In this document: positions 13,563 to 21,417 of the stretch, piece by piece
Numbering within the stretch: position 1 is the stretch's first letter
Layout of the letters: every line of letters starts with the position of its first letter
Assembly (NCBI GenBank): GCA_035266685.1
Contig: DATFMX010000069.1
Coordinates: 1 to 21,417 of the forward strand
Reading direction: 5' to 3'
Length of the DNA stretch: 21,417 nt
Source: VRUE01 sp035266685
GTDB taxonomy: Bacteria; Actinomycetota; Thermoleophilia; Solirubrobacterales; 70-9
Translations under genes and position numbers: made by a program
Notes under the pieces: model-generated
Told to the model about the DNA's origin: nothing
Databases searched by the model: none
Seen by the model: only the letters and a program-made list of their open reading frames with translations

Positions 13563-15410
13563 CTGTCGACCGCCGAGCAACGCACCCTGAGCGCGATCTG
13601 CGCGGCGATGGCGCCCGCGCTCGACGGCCTGCCCGCGGCCGAGCGCGAGGTCGACGTCTCCGGCCCCGTCGCCGAGTTCCTCACCGCGCTCTCGCCGCGG
13701 CTGCTGCTGCGCGTCAGGCTCGGCCTGCGGGCCTTCGAGTGGCTGCCCTTCCCCTGGCGCTTCAGCCGGCTCGACCTCGCGGCGCGCGAGGATTTCCTGC
13801 GCCGCATGGAGGACTCGCGGTTCGGCCTGCACCACGAGCTGCTGCTGATGGCGAAGACCTTCACCACGCTCGGCTACGCGGTCGACCCCCGGGTCGAGGC
13901 ACGGCTCGGGCTGGAGACGAGCTGCCGCCTCGCTGACGGCTCGCTGCCCGAGCCGGCGGGCTCGCTGGGTGACACGGCGCAGTCCGGGCCCGAGGAGGAG
14001 TGCGACGTCGTGATCGTCGGCTCCGGCGCCGGCGGCGCCGTGGCCGCGGCGACCCTGGCCGAGGCCGGGCTCGATGTGATCGTGCTCGAGGCCGGCGAGG
14101 CGTTCGACCGCGACAGCTACCCGGATGACCCGCTGGAGGCGATCGCCTCGCTGTATCGCGACGGCGGCCTGACGATCGCCGAGGGCAAGCCGCCGATCCC
14201 CGTGCCGGTCGCCCGCACGGCAGGCGGCACGACCGTGATCAACTCCGGCACCTGCTTCCGCGCCCCGGACCCGGTGCTCGAGCACTGGCGCGAGCGCCAC
14301 GGGGTCGAGTGGGCCGAGCGGCTGGCGCCGGACTTCGCCGAGGCCGAGGAGTTCCTGCGGGTGACGCCGCTCGACCCGGAGCGGATGGGCCGCAACGGCC
14401 AGCTGGCGATGGAGGGAGCGGCGGCGCTCGGCGCCAGCGGCGGGCCGATCTCACGCAACGCGGGAAGCTGCGTGCAGTGCAGCTCCTGTCCCTACGGCTG
14501 CCGGATCGACGCCAAGCGCGGTATGCATGTCAGCTACCTGCCGCGCGCCGTCGCCGCCGGCGCCCGGCTGCGCACCGGCGCCGAGGTCCGGCGCGTGCTG
14601 GTCGAGAAGGGCCGGGCGACGGGGGTCCGCTGCGACGGCTACACGGTCCGCGCCCGGCGAGCGACGATCGTCGCCGGCGGCGCCCTCGGCACGCCCGAGC
14701 TGCTGCTGCGCTCCGGGCTCGGCGGCGGGCAGGTCGGCCGCAACCTCCACATCCACCCCGCCTGCTGGATCGGCGCCCGCTACGAGGAGCAGGTGCGCGG
14801 CTGGGAAGGCGTGATGCAGAGCTACTACGTCGACCAGTGGGAGCCGCAGCGGATCTTGCTCGAGGCGACCTTCACGCCGCTGCCCTTCGGCGGCGCCTGG
14901 CTGCTCGGCTCGGGTCGCGAGCACCAGGAATCGATCCTCGGCCTCGACCGGATCGGCTCGATCGGCGTCCACCTCTCCGACGAGTCGGCCGGGCGCGTCG
15001 GCATCGCCCGCGACGGCTCGCTGCGCGCCGGCTACGAGCTGACCAACGAGGACGCCCGCCGGCTCGCCTTCGGCATCGCCCGCGCCGCGGAAGTCCACTT
15101 CGCCGCCGGCGCGGTCGAGGTCTACCCGAACGTCGCCCGGGTGCCGGTTCTGCGACCGGGTCAACTCGCCGACTTCGAGGCGACGACGTTCAGGCCCTCG
15201 GAGCTGCGGCTCGAGGCCTTTCACCCGATGGGCACCGCCCGCATCGCCGCCGACCCGCGCGAGGGCGTCTGCGCCGCCGACGGCTCGGTCAACGGAGTCG
15301 ACGGCCTCTACGTCGCCGACGCCTCGCTCTTTCCCACCTCGGTCGGCGTCAACCCGATGATGACGATCATCGCCTTCGCCAAGCGGGTGGCCGCCGGGCT
15401 ACTTCGATAG
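13563..15410 (+). CDS. FAD-dependent GMC oxidoreductase (long-chain alcohol oxidase/cholesterol oxidase-like)
   Basis: Flavin enzyme oxidising an alcohol group; substrate unknown. An N-terminal helical region of about 120 residues precedes the FAD-binding CDVVIVGSGAGGAVAAATLA (GSGAGG at 138-143, counted from ATG 13608). TAGGTTVINSGTCFRAP, the cysteine cluster CVQCSSCPYGC (Cys288, 291, 294, 298) and GGALGTPELLLRSGLG follow. The C-terminal catalytic region has FHPMGTARIA (active-site His) and TSVGVNPMMTIIAFAKR (active-site Asn). The first ordinary start is ATG 13608, giving 600 residues. However, the 20 codons before it read in frame as GLSTAEQRTLSAICAAM, which looks like the usual N-terminus of this family. 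The coordinates therefore use CTG 13563, a rare start; ATG 13608 is the conservative alternative. The 3' end overlaps the convergent gene by 12 bases. Confidence 0.82.
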   Translation: MSTAEQRTLSAICAAMAPALDGLPAAEREVDVSGPVAEFLTALSPRLLLRVRLGLRAFEWLPFPWRFSRLDLAAREDFLRRMEDSRFGLHHELLLMAKTFTTLGYAVDPRVEARLGLETSCRLADGSLPEPAGSLGDTAQSGPEEECDVVIVGSGAGGAVAAATLAEAGLDVIVLEAGEAFDRDSYPDDPLEAIASLYRDGGLTIAEGKPPIPVPVARTAGGTTVINSGTCFRAPDPVLEHWRERHGVEWAERLAPDFAEAEEFLRVTPLDPERMGRNGQLAMEGAAALGASGGPISRNAGSCVQCSSCPYGCRIDAKRGMHVSYLPRAVAAGARLRTGAEVRRVLVEKGRATGVRCDGYTVRARRATIVAGGALGTPELLLRSGLGGGQVGRNLHIHPACWIGARYEEQVRGWEGVMQSYYVDQWEPQRILLEATFTPLPFGGAWLLGSGREHQESILGLDRIGSIGVHLSDESAGRVGIARDGSLRAGYELTNEDARRLAFGIARAAEVHFAAGAVEVYPNVARVPVLRPGQLADFEATTFRPSELRLEAFHPMGTARIAADPREGVCAADGSVNGVDGLYVADASLFPTSVGVNPMMTIIAFAKRVAAGLLR

Positions 15411-15890
15411 CCGCTCGGCGGCGTCGTCGAACGTCAGGCCTTCCTCGCGCATCGCGCTCCAGCCGCCGTAGGCGATGCCCGCGGCGGCGATCAGGCCGAG
15501 GAAGATGCCGAGACTCAGCGTCGTGTCGACCGCGACGCCGGGGATGCCGAAGTCGGGCGGGAAGACGATCCGGTAGAGGATCAGCAGGAAGGCCAGGGCG
15601 CCCGCCGCGGCGACGAAGGCGTTGAGCGAGATCGAGAGCTCGAGGTCGGCGTCGGTGAGGCGGACCAGGGCGACGCCGAGCGCGAGCACGATCGCAAGCA
15701 TCAGGAAGACGGGGATCACATCGAGCGCGTCCCAGGCAGTGGCGCCGCTGCCGCCGCCTTCGATGCTGCCCGAGAAGCCCGACACGCCGGCGACCTTGGC
15801 GCCGAACCAATCGAGGAACATCGCGACGAAGAGCAGAACCGCCGAGGCGGCGGAGATCTTCTCGCCGATGCTCAGCTTGTGCGCCTCCAC
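15399..15890 (-). CDS. Four-helix membrane protein, function unknown
   Basis: A 163-residue integral membrane protein. After an amphipathic N-terminus (EAHKLSIGEKISAAS), predicted helices lie at about 13-30, 54-76, 88-107 and 124-142. A glycine/serine-rich loop (GFSGSIEGGGSG) sits between the first two, and the C-terminal tail GLTFDDAAERLSK should be cytoplasmic. The start is GTG 15888-15890, nine bases after the folD stop, so it is probably the last cistron of the cysK-cysE-pcrA-folD run. Its stop overlaps the end of the convergent GMC gene by 12 bases. The function is not recognisable. Confidence 0.8.
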   Translation of the reverse strand: MEAHKLSIGEKISAASAVLLFVAMFLDWFGAKVAGVSGFSGSIEGGGSGATAWDALDVIPVFLMLAIVLALGVALVRLTDADLELSISLNAFVAAAGALAFLLILYRIVFPPDFGIPGVAVDTTLSLGIFLGLIAAAGIAYGGWSAMREEGLTFDDAAERLSK

Positions 15891-15899
15891 GACACGACC

Positions 15900-16739
15900 C
15901 TACACGCGCCCGCGGGCGGCAGCGAGCGTGTTGACGAGCAGCATCGCCCGGGTCATCGGGCCGACGCCGCCCGGCACCGGCGTGATCGCCCCGGCGCGCT
16001 CGCTGACCGAGGCGAAGTCGACGTCGCCGACCAGCTTGCCGTCGACCTTGTTCGTGCCGACGTCGATCACGGTCGCCCCCTCGCGCACCATCTCGCCGCT
16101 CACCAGGCCGGGTCGTCCGGCAGCCGCGATCAGCACATCGGCCTCGCGGCAGACCGCGCCGAGGTCGCGGGTGCGCGAGTGACAGTGGGTGACCGTCGCG
16201 TTGGCGGCCAGCAGCAGCGCCGCCAGCGGCTTGCCGACGAGGATCGAGCGCCCGATCACGACGGCGCGGGCGCCTTCGAGCTCGACGTCCGCCTCGCGCA
16301 GCAGCTCCATCACCCCCGAGGGCGTGCAGGGCGCGAAGGCGCCCGGCCTGTCCTGGGCCAGCAGCCCGGCGCTGAGCGGCGTAAGCCCGTCGACGTCCTT
16401 CGCCGGGTCGATCGCCGCGATCAGCGGGTCCTGGTCGAGGTGGTCGGGCAGCGGCAGCTGCAGGAGGATGGCGTGGACGCGATCGTCGGCGTTGAGCGAG
16501 GCGATCAGCGCCGCCAGGTCCTCCTGTGAGACGTCGCCGCCGGGCTCGTGGTGAAAGGACTCGATCCCCACCTCGGCCGAGTCCTCGCGCTTCATCCGCA
16601 CGTAGACGGCGGACGCGGGGTCGTCGCCGACGAGGATCGTCGCCAGGCCGGGCGGGCTCGCCAGCCCGGCGACCTCGGAGCGCACGCGCTCGCGAACCCG
16701 CGCGGCGACCGCCTTGCCGTCGATGATCCGCGCCGCCAC
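15900..16739 (-). CDS. folD: Methylenetetrahydrofolate dehydrogenase/methenyltetrahydrofolate cyclohydrolase
   Basis: Bifunctional one-carbon enzyme interconverting 5,10-methylene-, methenyl- and 10-formyl-tetrahydrofolate with NADP. It is 279 residues, normal. Signatures in order: SAVYVRMKREDSAEVGI with the catalytic Tyr46 and Lys50, LQLPLPDHLD, DVDGLTPLS, PCTPSGVMELL, VIGRSILVGKPLAALLL, THCHSRT, VIDVGTN and ITPVPGGVGPMTRAMLLVNT. The start is GTG 16737-16739, two bases after the pcrA TAG, with AGGCGG about six bases before it inside the pcrA end. The open frame upstream of this GTG is pcrA sequence out of frame. Confidence 0.96.
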   Translation of the reverse strand: MAARIIDGKAVAARVRERVRSEVAGLASPPGLATILVGDDPASAVYVRMKREDSAEVGIESFHHEPGGDVSQEDLAALIASLNADDRVHAILLQLPLPDHLDQDPLIAAIDPAKDVDGLTPLSAGLLAQDRPGAFAPCTPSGVMELLREADVELEGARAVVIGRSILVGKPLAALLLAANATVTHCHSRTRDLGAVCREADVLIAAAGRPGLVSGEMVREGATVIDVGTNKVDGKLVGDVDFASVSERAGAITPVPGGVGPMTRAMLLVNTLAAARGRV

Positions 16740-16741
16740 CG

Positions 16742-18979
16742 CTACCGCCTGCGGATCGGGGCGTAGTCGGCCATCAGCTTGCGCTCCGAGCTGTCGCCGG
16801 CGAAGCGCACGACGACGACCCCGCCGGGCTCGACCGCGGTGACCACCCCATCGCCGAAGCTGGCGTGGACGACGTCGTCTCCGGTGTGCAGCTCGAGCGC
16901 CGCTCCCGGGTCGACCGGCGCCGCGGTCGAGGCCGCCGCGCTCGCCCAGGAGCCCGCGGCGCCGACGGCGCTGGAGCCGCGCTCGACCAGCTCCTCGGGC
17001 AGCTCGTCGACGAAGCGCGACGGCAGGTTGTGCTCGGCGCGGCCGAACAGCCGCCGTTCGCGCGTCCAGGTCATGTAGAGGCGACGGCGGGCGCGGGTGA
17101 TGCCGACGTAGCAGAGCCGCCGCTCCTCCTCCTCGCCTCCCTCTTCGAGCGCTTTCATGTGCGGGAAGGCGCCGTCCTCGCAGCCGACGATGAAGACGGT
17201 CTCGTACTCCAGCCCCTTCGCGTTGTGCAGGGTCATCAGCGTGATCGCCGAGTCGTCGCGCAGGTCGTCCTGCGCGGTGTAGAGGGAGATCTGCTGCAGG
17301 AACTCCTCCAGCGGCGCCACATCGCCATCGCCCTCGAGCTCGTGGTTGGCGTCGAACTCGCGGGCGACGCCGATCAGCTCCTCGAGGTTCTCCGCCCTTC
17401 CCTCGGCTTCGACCGTGCGCTCGGCGGCCAACGCTTCGAGGTAACCGGTCTCGCGCAGCATCGCCTCCAGCAGCTCGGCCACCGGGGCTTCCTCGGCCCG
17501 CGCCTTGAGGCCGTCGATCGTCTCGTAGAACCGGTCGACGGCCTTGATCGCTGCCGCGCCGAGGCCCGGCACCTCCTCCGCCCGCCCGGCGACCTCCCAG
17601 ATCGGCAGCCCCGTCGTGTTCGCGTGCGCGGCGAGGCGGCCCTGGCTGGTGTTGCCGATCCCGCGCCGCGGCGAGTTGACGATCCGCGCAAAGGAGACCT
17701 GGTCGGCGGGATTGGCGAGCAGGCTGAGGTAGGCGATCGCGTCCTTGATCTCGGCCCGCTCGTAGAACTTGGTGCCGCCGATCACCTGGTATGGCAGCTC
17801 GAAGCGGACCAGCGTGTCCTCGAGCACGCGGCTCATCGCGTTGGTCCGGTAGAAGACCGCGACGTCCTCGCGCTTCACCCCCTCGTCCTCGCCGAGGCGC
17901 TCGATCTCCCCCGCCACCCAGCGCGCCTCCTCGTGCTCGTCGGAGAGCTCGCGCAGCTGTAGCGGCTCCCCCCCGGAAAGCTCGGTCCAGAGCCGCTTCG
18001 GCCGCCGCTGGTGGTTGTTTTCGACCACCGCGTTGGCGGCCGAGAGGATCGTCTGCGTCGAGCGGTAGTTCTGCTCGAGCTTGACCACCTCGGCATCCGG
18101 GAAGTCGCGCTCGAAGTCGAGGATGTTGCGGATGTCGGCGTGGCGAAAGCCGTATATCGACTGGTCCTCGTCGCCGACGACCATCAGGTTTCCGTGCTCG
18201 GAGGTGAGCAGCTGCAGCAGCCGGTACTGGGCGTGGTTGGTGTCCTGGTACTCGTCGACGAGCACGTGGCGGAAGGTGCGGCGCCAGCGTTCGCGCGCCT
18301 CCTCGAACAGCTCCAGGCCGTTGACCGTGCGCACCAGCAGGTCGTCGAAGTCCATCGCGTTGGCCTCGAGCATGCGCTTCTCGTAGACATGGAAGACGCC
18401 CGCCGCCGTCTCTTCGAAGACGCTGCCGGCCGCCTGCGAGTAGGCGTCGGCGTCGACCAGCTGGTTCTTCGCGCCGGAGATCTGCGAGCGGATCGCCCGC
18501 GGCGGATAGCGCTTGGGATCGACATGCAGCTCCTCCATGCAGCGTTTGAGCATCCGCAGCGAGTCCGACTCGTCGTAGATCGTGAAGCCGCGCGAGTAGC
18601 CGAGCCGCTCGGCGTCGGCGCGCAGCATCCGCGCGCAGGCGGAATGGAAGGTGGTCACCCACATCGCCCGGGCAGACCGCCCGACCAGCGACTCGACCCG
18701 CTCGCGCATCTCGTTCGCGGCCTTGTTGGTGAAGGTGATTGCGAGGATCTCCCCCGGCCGCGCCTGCCCCGTGGCCAGCAGGTAGGCGATCCGGTGCGTG
18801 AGCACGCGCGTCTTGCCGGAGCCCGCGCCGGCGAGCACGAGCAGCGGGCCCTCGCCGTGGCGCACCCCGGCGCGCTGCGGCTCGTTGAGCCCGGCGAGCA
18901 GGCGCTCGGCGCGGTCGGCGCCGGGTTCGGTCGGCGCGCCGAATCCGGTCGCGGCGCTCTCGGGCTCGGTCTGCAGCAT
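16742..18979 (-). CDS. pcrA: ATP-dependent 3'-5' DNA helicase PcrA/UvrD
   Basis: Superfamily 1A helicase acting in excision repair and recombination control. It is 745 residues, near the PcrA norm. Motifs in order: LNEPQRAGVRHGEGPLLVLA (Q motif region), AGAGSGKT (50-57, Walker A), ITFTNKAANEM (Ia), VTTFHSACARMLR, DEYQDTN (242-248, Walker B), VGDEDQSIYGFR (III), LEQNYRSTQTIL (IV), TLHNAKGLEYETVFIVG (V) and YVGITRARRRLYMTWTRER (VI). A linker follows, then a C-terminal Tudor-like domain with VVHASFGDGVVTAVEPGG. ATG 18977-18979 has GGAGG only two bases away. A TATTCT box lies eight bases upstream, so this gene may also have its own promoter. It sits 32 bases after cysE. Confidence 0.96.
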   Translation of the reverse strand: MLQTEPESAATGFGAPTEPGADRAERLLAGLNEPQRAGVRHGEGPLLVLAGAGSGKTRVLTHRIAYLLATGQARPGEILAITFTNKAANEMRERVESLVGRSARAMWVTTFHSACARMLRADAERLGYSRGFTIYDESDSLRMLKRCMEELHVDPKRYPPRAIRSQISGAKNQLVDADAYSQAAGSVFEETAAGVFHVYEKRMLEANAMDFDDLLVRTVNGLELFEEARERWRRTFRHVLVDEYQDTNHAQYRLLQLLTSEHGNLMVVGDEDQSIYGFRHADIRNILDFERDFPDAEVVKLEQNYRSTQTILSAANAVVENNHQRRPKRLWTELSGGEPLQLRELSDEHEEARWVAGEIERLGEDEGVKREDVAVFYRTNAMSRVLEDTLVRFELPYQVIGGTKFYERAEIKDAIAYLSLLANPADQVSFARIVNSPRRGIGNTSQGRLAAHANTTGLPIWEVAGRAEEVPGLGAAAIKAVDRFYETIDGLKARAEEAPVAELLEAMLRETGYLEALAAERTVEAEGRAENLEELIGVAREFDANHELEGDGDVAPLEEFLQQISLYTAQDDLRDDSAITLMTLHNAKGLEYETVFIVGCEDGAFPHMKALEEGGEEEERRLCYVGITRARRRLYMTWTRERRLFGRAEHNLPSRFVDELPEELVERGSSAVGAAGSWASAAASTAAPVDPGAALELHTGDDVVHASFGDGVVTAVEPGGVVVVRFAGDSSERKLMADYAPIRRR

Positions 18980-19011
18980 CGCCTCCGAGAATAGAGACGA
19001 GCGCGGCCGGC
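18980..19011 (-). promoter_or_regulatory. Possible internal promoter before pcrA
   Basis: The 32 bases between the cysE stop and the pcrA ATG contain TATTCT (18993-18988), eight bases before the ATG, and GGAGG (18986-18982) only two bases before it. The -10 match and the short gap resemble the other promoter candidates in this window. Co-transcription with cysE remains possible. No -35 element was identified. Confidence 0.3.
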
Positions 19012-19730
19012 TCAGCCGCCCGCTGAGGAGCGGCCGGTGCGCGGGCGCAGCTCCTCGCCGTTGCGGTCCGGGGCCTCACCGCCGTCGAGCTCCGCCAGTC
19101 GCTGCTCGAGTTGCGCGATCCGCTCGGCGAGCGTCTTGATCGCGTCGGCGATCGGGTCCGGCAGGTGGATCCAATCGGCGTCGGGCCCCTCGGGGCGCCG
19201 GCCTTCGACCCTGACCGGGTGGCCGGGATTGCCGACGACGGTCGCGCCGGGCGGCACATCCTCGACGACGACCGTGTTGGCGCCGATCTTGGCGCCGTCG
19301 GCGACGTCGATCGGGCCGAGCAGCTTGGCGCCGGAGCCGACCGTGACGTTGTCGCCCAGGGTCGGGTGCCGCTTGCCGGGCTGGAAGCCGGTGCCGCCCA
19401 GCGTCACGCCCTGGTAGAGGGTCACGCAACAGCCGATCTCGGCGGTCTCGCCGATCACCACGCCCGCGCCGTGGTCGATGAAGAACTCCGGTCCGATCTT
19501 CGCCGCCGGGTGGATCTCGATCCCGGTTACGGCGCGCGTCAGGTAGGCGATCACCCGCGGCGCCAGCGGCACCCCGGCCTCGCGCAGGGCGTGGGCGGCC
19601 CGGTGGGCGAGCAGCGCCTGTACGCCGGCCCAGGCGGTGAGGATCTCGAACGAGGAGACCCCCTGCGCCGCCGGGTCGCGGTCGCGCGCGGCGCTCACAT
19701 CGGCTCGAATCTCTCTTGCGATGCGCCTGA

Positions 19731-19734
<4 letters not shown>
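19012..19734 (-). CDS. cysE: Serine O-acetyltransferase
   Basis: Acetylates serine with acetyl-CoA to give O-acetylserine for CysK. It is 240 residues, of the shorter EpsC type. The N-terminal helical part reads IRRIAREIRADVSAARDRDP. The left-handed beta-helix hexapeptide repeats carry GIEIHPAAKIGPEFFIDHG, GVVIGETAEIG, VTLYQGVTLGGTG, KRHPTLGDNVTVGSGAKLLG and VVGNPGHPV. GTG 19732-19734 overlaps the cysK stop as GTGA, so translation is coupled. After the acetyltransferase core there is an added tail of about 60 residues with a heptad-like coiled coil (DAIKTLAERIAQLEQRLAEL) and a low-complexity end, RTGRSSAGG. It lacks the C-terminal Ile used by enterobacterial CysE to dock into CysK. Confidence 0.94.
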
Positions 19735-20654
<920 letters not shown>

Positions 20655-20766
20655 CAGATGAAGTACATCCCCGAGCCGGAAACATGGGCGCGCTTTGTAG
20701 AGCGGTTTGCGGCCATCTGGCAGGGGTCGTGCGCCAGTTGGTGCGCCAGTGGCGCGCGCGCGACGC
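20655..20766. other. Gap between cysK and integrase: promoter and possible attachment-site region
   Basis: 112 bases with no gene. On the minus strand TACAAA (20699-20694) could be a -10 box for cysK about 40 bases before its ATG. Nearer the integrase end is a 12-base tandem repeat (20729-20752) overlapping a short inverted repeat GCGCC-AGT-GGCGC (20743-20755), then an alternating GC run. No tRNA sequence and no clear terminator was seen. In a typical integrative element, the host/element junction would fall in or next to this stretch. Confidence 0.4.
20729..20752. repeat. Two-copy 12-bp tandem repeat next to the integrase gene
   Basis: GTGCGCCAGTTG (20729-20740) is followed at once by GTGCGCCAGTGG (20741-20752), with one mismatch. 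Read on the integrase strand, the core is ACTGGCGCAC twice. Short direct repeats beside an integrase gene are typical of arm-type binding sites of tyrosine recombinases; that role is inference. Confidence 0.6.
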
Positions 20767-21417
20767 CTACTCGCCGCGCTTGCGCCGGTCGAGGTAGGCG
20801 TCGAGCAGGTCGGCGGCTTCCGCCTCCGATCCCGGCATCAGGTGGCCGTAGCGGTCCAGCGTGATCGAGATGTTGGCGTGCCCCATGAAGTGCTGGAGAG
20901 CCTTTGGGTTGACTCCGGCGGCGATCATCAGAGAGGCGAAGGTGTGGCGGCACTCGTGAAGCGTAATGCGCTCAAGCCCGGCAGCCTTCCAGGCCCGATC
21001 CGCCCGCTTCGTCAGCTTGGCGGGTTCGAACGCGCTTTTCGGAGAGGCAAGGCCAAATAGCCGATCACCCCCGCTGTATCCCGACTCGGCAAACCGCTCG
21101 ACCAGAAAGCCGCGAAGCGCGTCGGGGATCGGCACCTTGCGACGGCCCGCGTTGGACTTGAGCGGTATCTGCCCCTCCCGGTACTCCCAGCCGAACTCCA
21201 CGCGGATCACGCCGCTTGCCAGGTCCACGTCTTCGGCGCGGAGCGCCTGCAACTCGCCCCGCCGCAGGCCCGCGTACATCGCGGTCGCCCAGATCGGCCG
21301 GTCGGCTGACGGGACGGCGGCGATCAGGGCCGCCGCTTCCGCAGGGGTCGCGTACCGCTCCCGCCGTCCCCGGACGGCGGGAAGTTGAAGCCCGTTGCAT
21401 GGATTCGCAGCCAGTTC
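20767..21417 (-). CDS. int: Tyrosine recombinase (phage-type integrase), 5' part outside the window
   Basis: Site-specific recombinase of the lambda-integrase/XerC superfamily. 216 C-terminal residues are visible, with the whole catalytic domain. The first catalytic Arg lies in MYAGLRRGELQAL, the beta-hairpin Lys in PLKSNAGRRKVPIP, and the second Arg box in LHECRHTFASLMIAAG. MGHANISIT carries the conserved His, and the nucleophilic Tyr lies in TLDRYGHLMPGS. The N-terminal DNA-binding domain lies beyond the right edge. The visible start of the frame, ELAANPCNGLQLPAVRGRRE, is the domain linker usual in actinobacterial prophage integrases. Less regular third-position G/C than in the neighbours hints at an acquired gene. 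Nothing in the catalytic domain is missing. Confidence 0.93.
   Translation of the reverse strand, partial: ELAANPCNGLQLPAVRGRRERYATPAEAAALIAAVPSADRPIWATAMYAGLRRGELQALRAEDVDLASGVIRVEFGWEYREGQIPLKSNAGRRKVPIPDALRGFLVERFAESGYSGGDRLFGLASPKSAFEPAKLTKRADRAWKAAGLERITLHECRHTFASLMIAAGVNPKALQHFMGHANISITLDRYGHLMPGSEAEAADLLDAYLDRRKRGE

Larger units (their letters stand above)
20700..21417. mobile_element. Probable left end of an integrated element (prophage or ICE), open to the right
   Basis: A complete integrase catalytic domain reads outward towards a housekeeping operon, with short direct repeats immediately after its stop, as at the end of many integrated elements. The rest of the element would lie beyond 21417. 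The exact junction is not determined: no second attachment copy is in the window and no tRNA target is visible. Confidence 0.45.

Noticed and set aside
15900..19259. A 1119-codon open frame on the minus strand spanning folD, pcrA and part of cysE
   Set aside because: Only its last 279 codons are folD. The rest is Arg/Ala/Gly-rich out-of-frame reading through pcrA, whose own frame has all helicase motifs.
21018..21034. T-loop-like GGGTTCGAAC suggesting a tRNA
   Set aside because: It lies inside the conserved integrase coding frame (KSAFEPAKL) and no acceptor stem or anticodon arm can be built around it.

Overview
The window is very GC-rich, with almost every third codon position G or C, and it is tightly packed with genes. 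The genes are bacterial: acetolactate synthase, GatCAB, FolD, PcrA, CysK/CysE, and menaquinone-type isochorismate synthase. High GC, frequent GTG/TTG starts, one-to-four-base gene overlaps, and TANNNT boxes sitting 7-10 bases before start codons that lack a Shine-Dalgarno sequence all point to Actinomycetota. The gene set (sqdB, GT-C glycosyltransferases, GMC oxidoreductase with a small membrane partner) fits Thermoleophilia/Solirubrobacterales best, but that class-level placement is inference.

Layout. (1) Positions 1-4833, minus strand: sqdB (UDP-sulfoquinovose synthase), ilvB, ilvN and menF, read in that order with a 25-base gap and then overlaps; menF runs off the left edge a few residues before its end. 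(2) Positions 4879-8533, plus strand, divergent from sqdB: two tandem paralogous GT-C membrane glycosyltransferases and a DUF2304-like/GT2 polyprenyl-phosphate sugar synthase, all overlapping. (3) Positions 8534-13045, minus strand: gatC, gatA, gatB, a type II NADH dehydrogenase-like flavoprotein with an apparent frameshift, and a small membrane zinc-ribbon protein. (4) Positions 13104-15410, plus strand, divergent from gatC: a small four-helix membrane protein and a GMC oxidoreductase whose N-terminus appears to begin before any ordinary start codon. (5) Positions 15399-20654, minus strand: cysK, cysE, pcrA, folD and a four-helix membrane protein. (6) Positions 20655-21417: a 112-base gap with a 12-base tandem repeat, then the 3' part of a tyrosine recombinase gene that runs off the right edge, probably the end of an integrated element.

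Functional themes. Blocks 1, 3 and 5 are mostly housekeeping: branched-chain amino acids, menaquinone or isochorismate supply, Gln/Asn-tRNA transamidation, cysteine, one-carbon folate and DNA repair. The accessory part is the sqdB/glycosyltransferase divergent pair, which could make a surface or lipid glycoconjugate containing sulfoquinovose, and the integrase end on the right. I saw no tRNA, rRNA, CRISPR array or insertion sequence. No stretch longer than 300 bases lacks a gene. The best candidates for new biology are the sqdB/GT cluster, the DUF2304-like/GT2 fusion, the GMC start problem and the broken ndh; none amounts to a clearly undescribed system on sequence alone.
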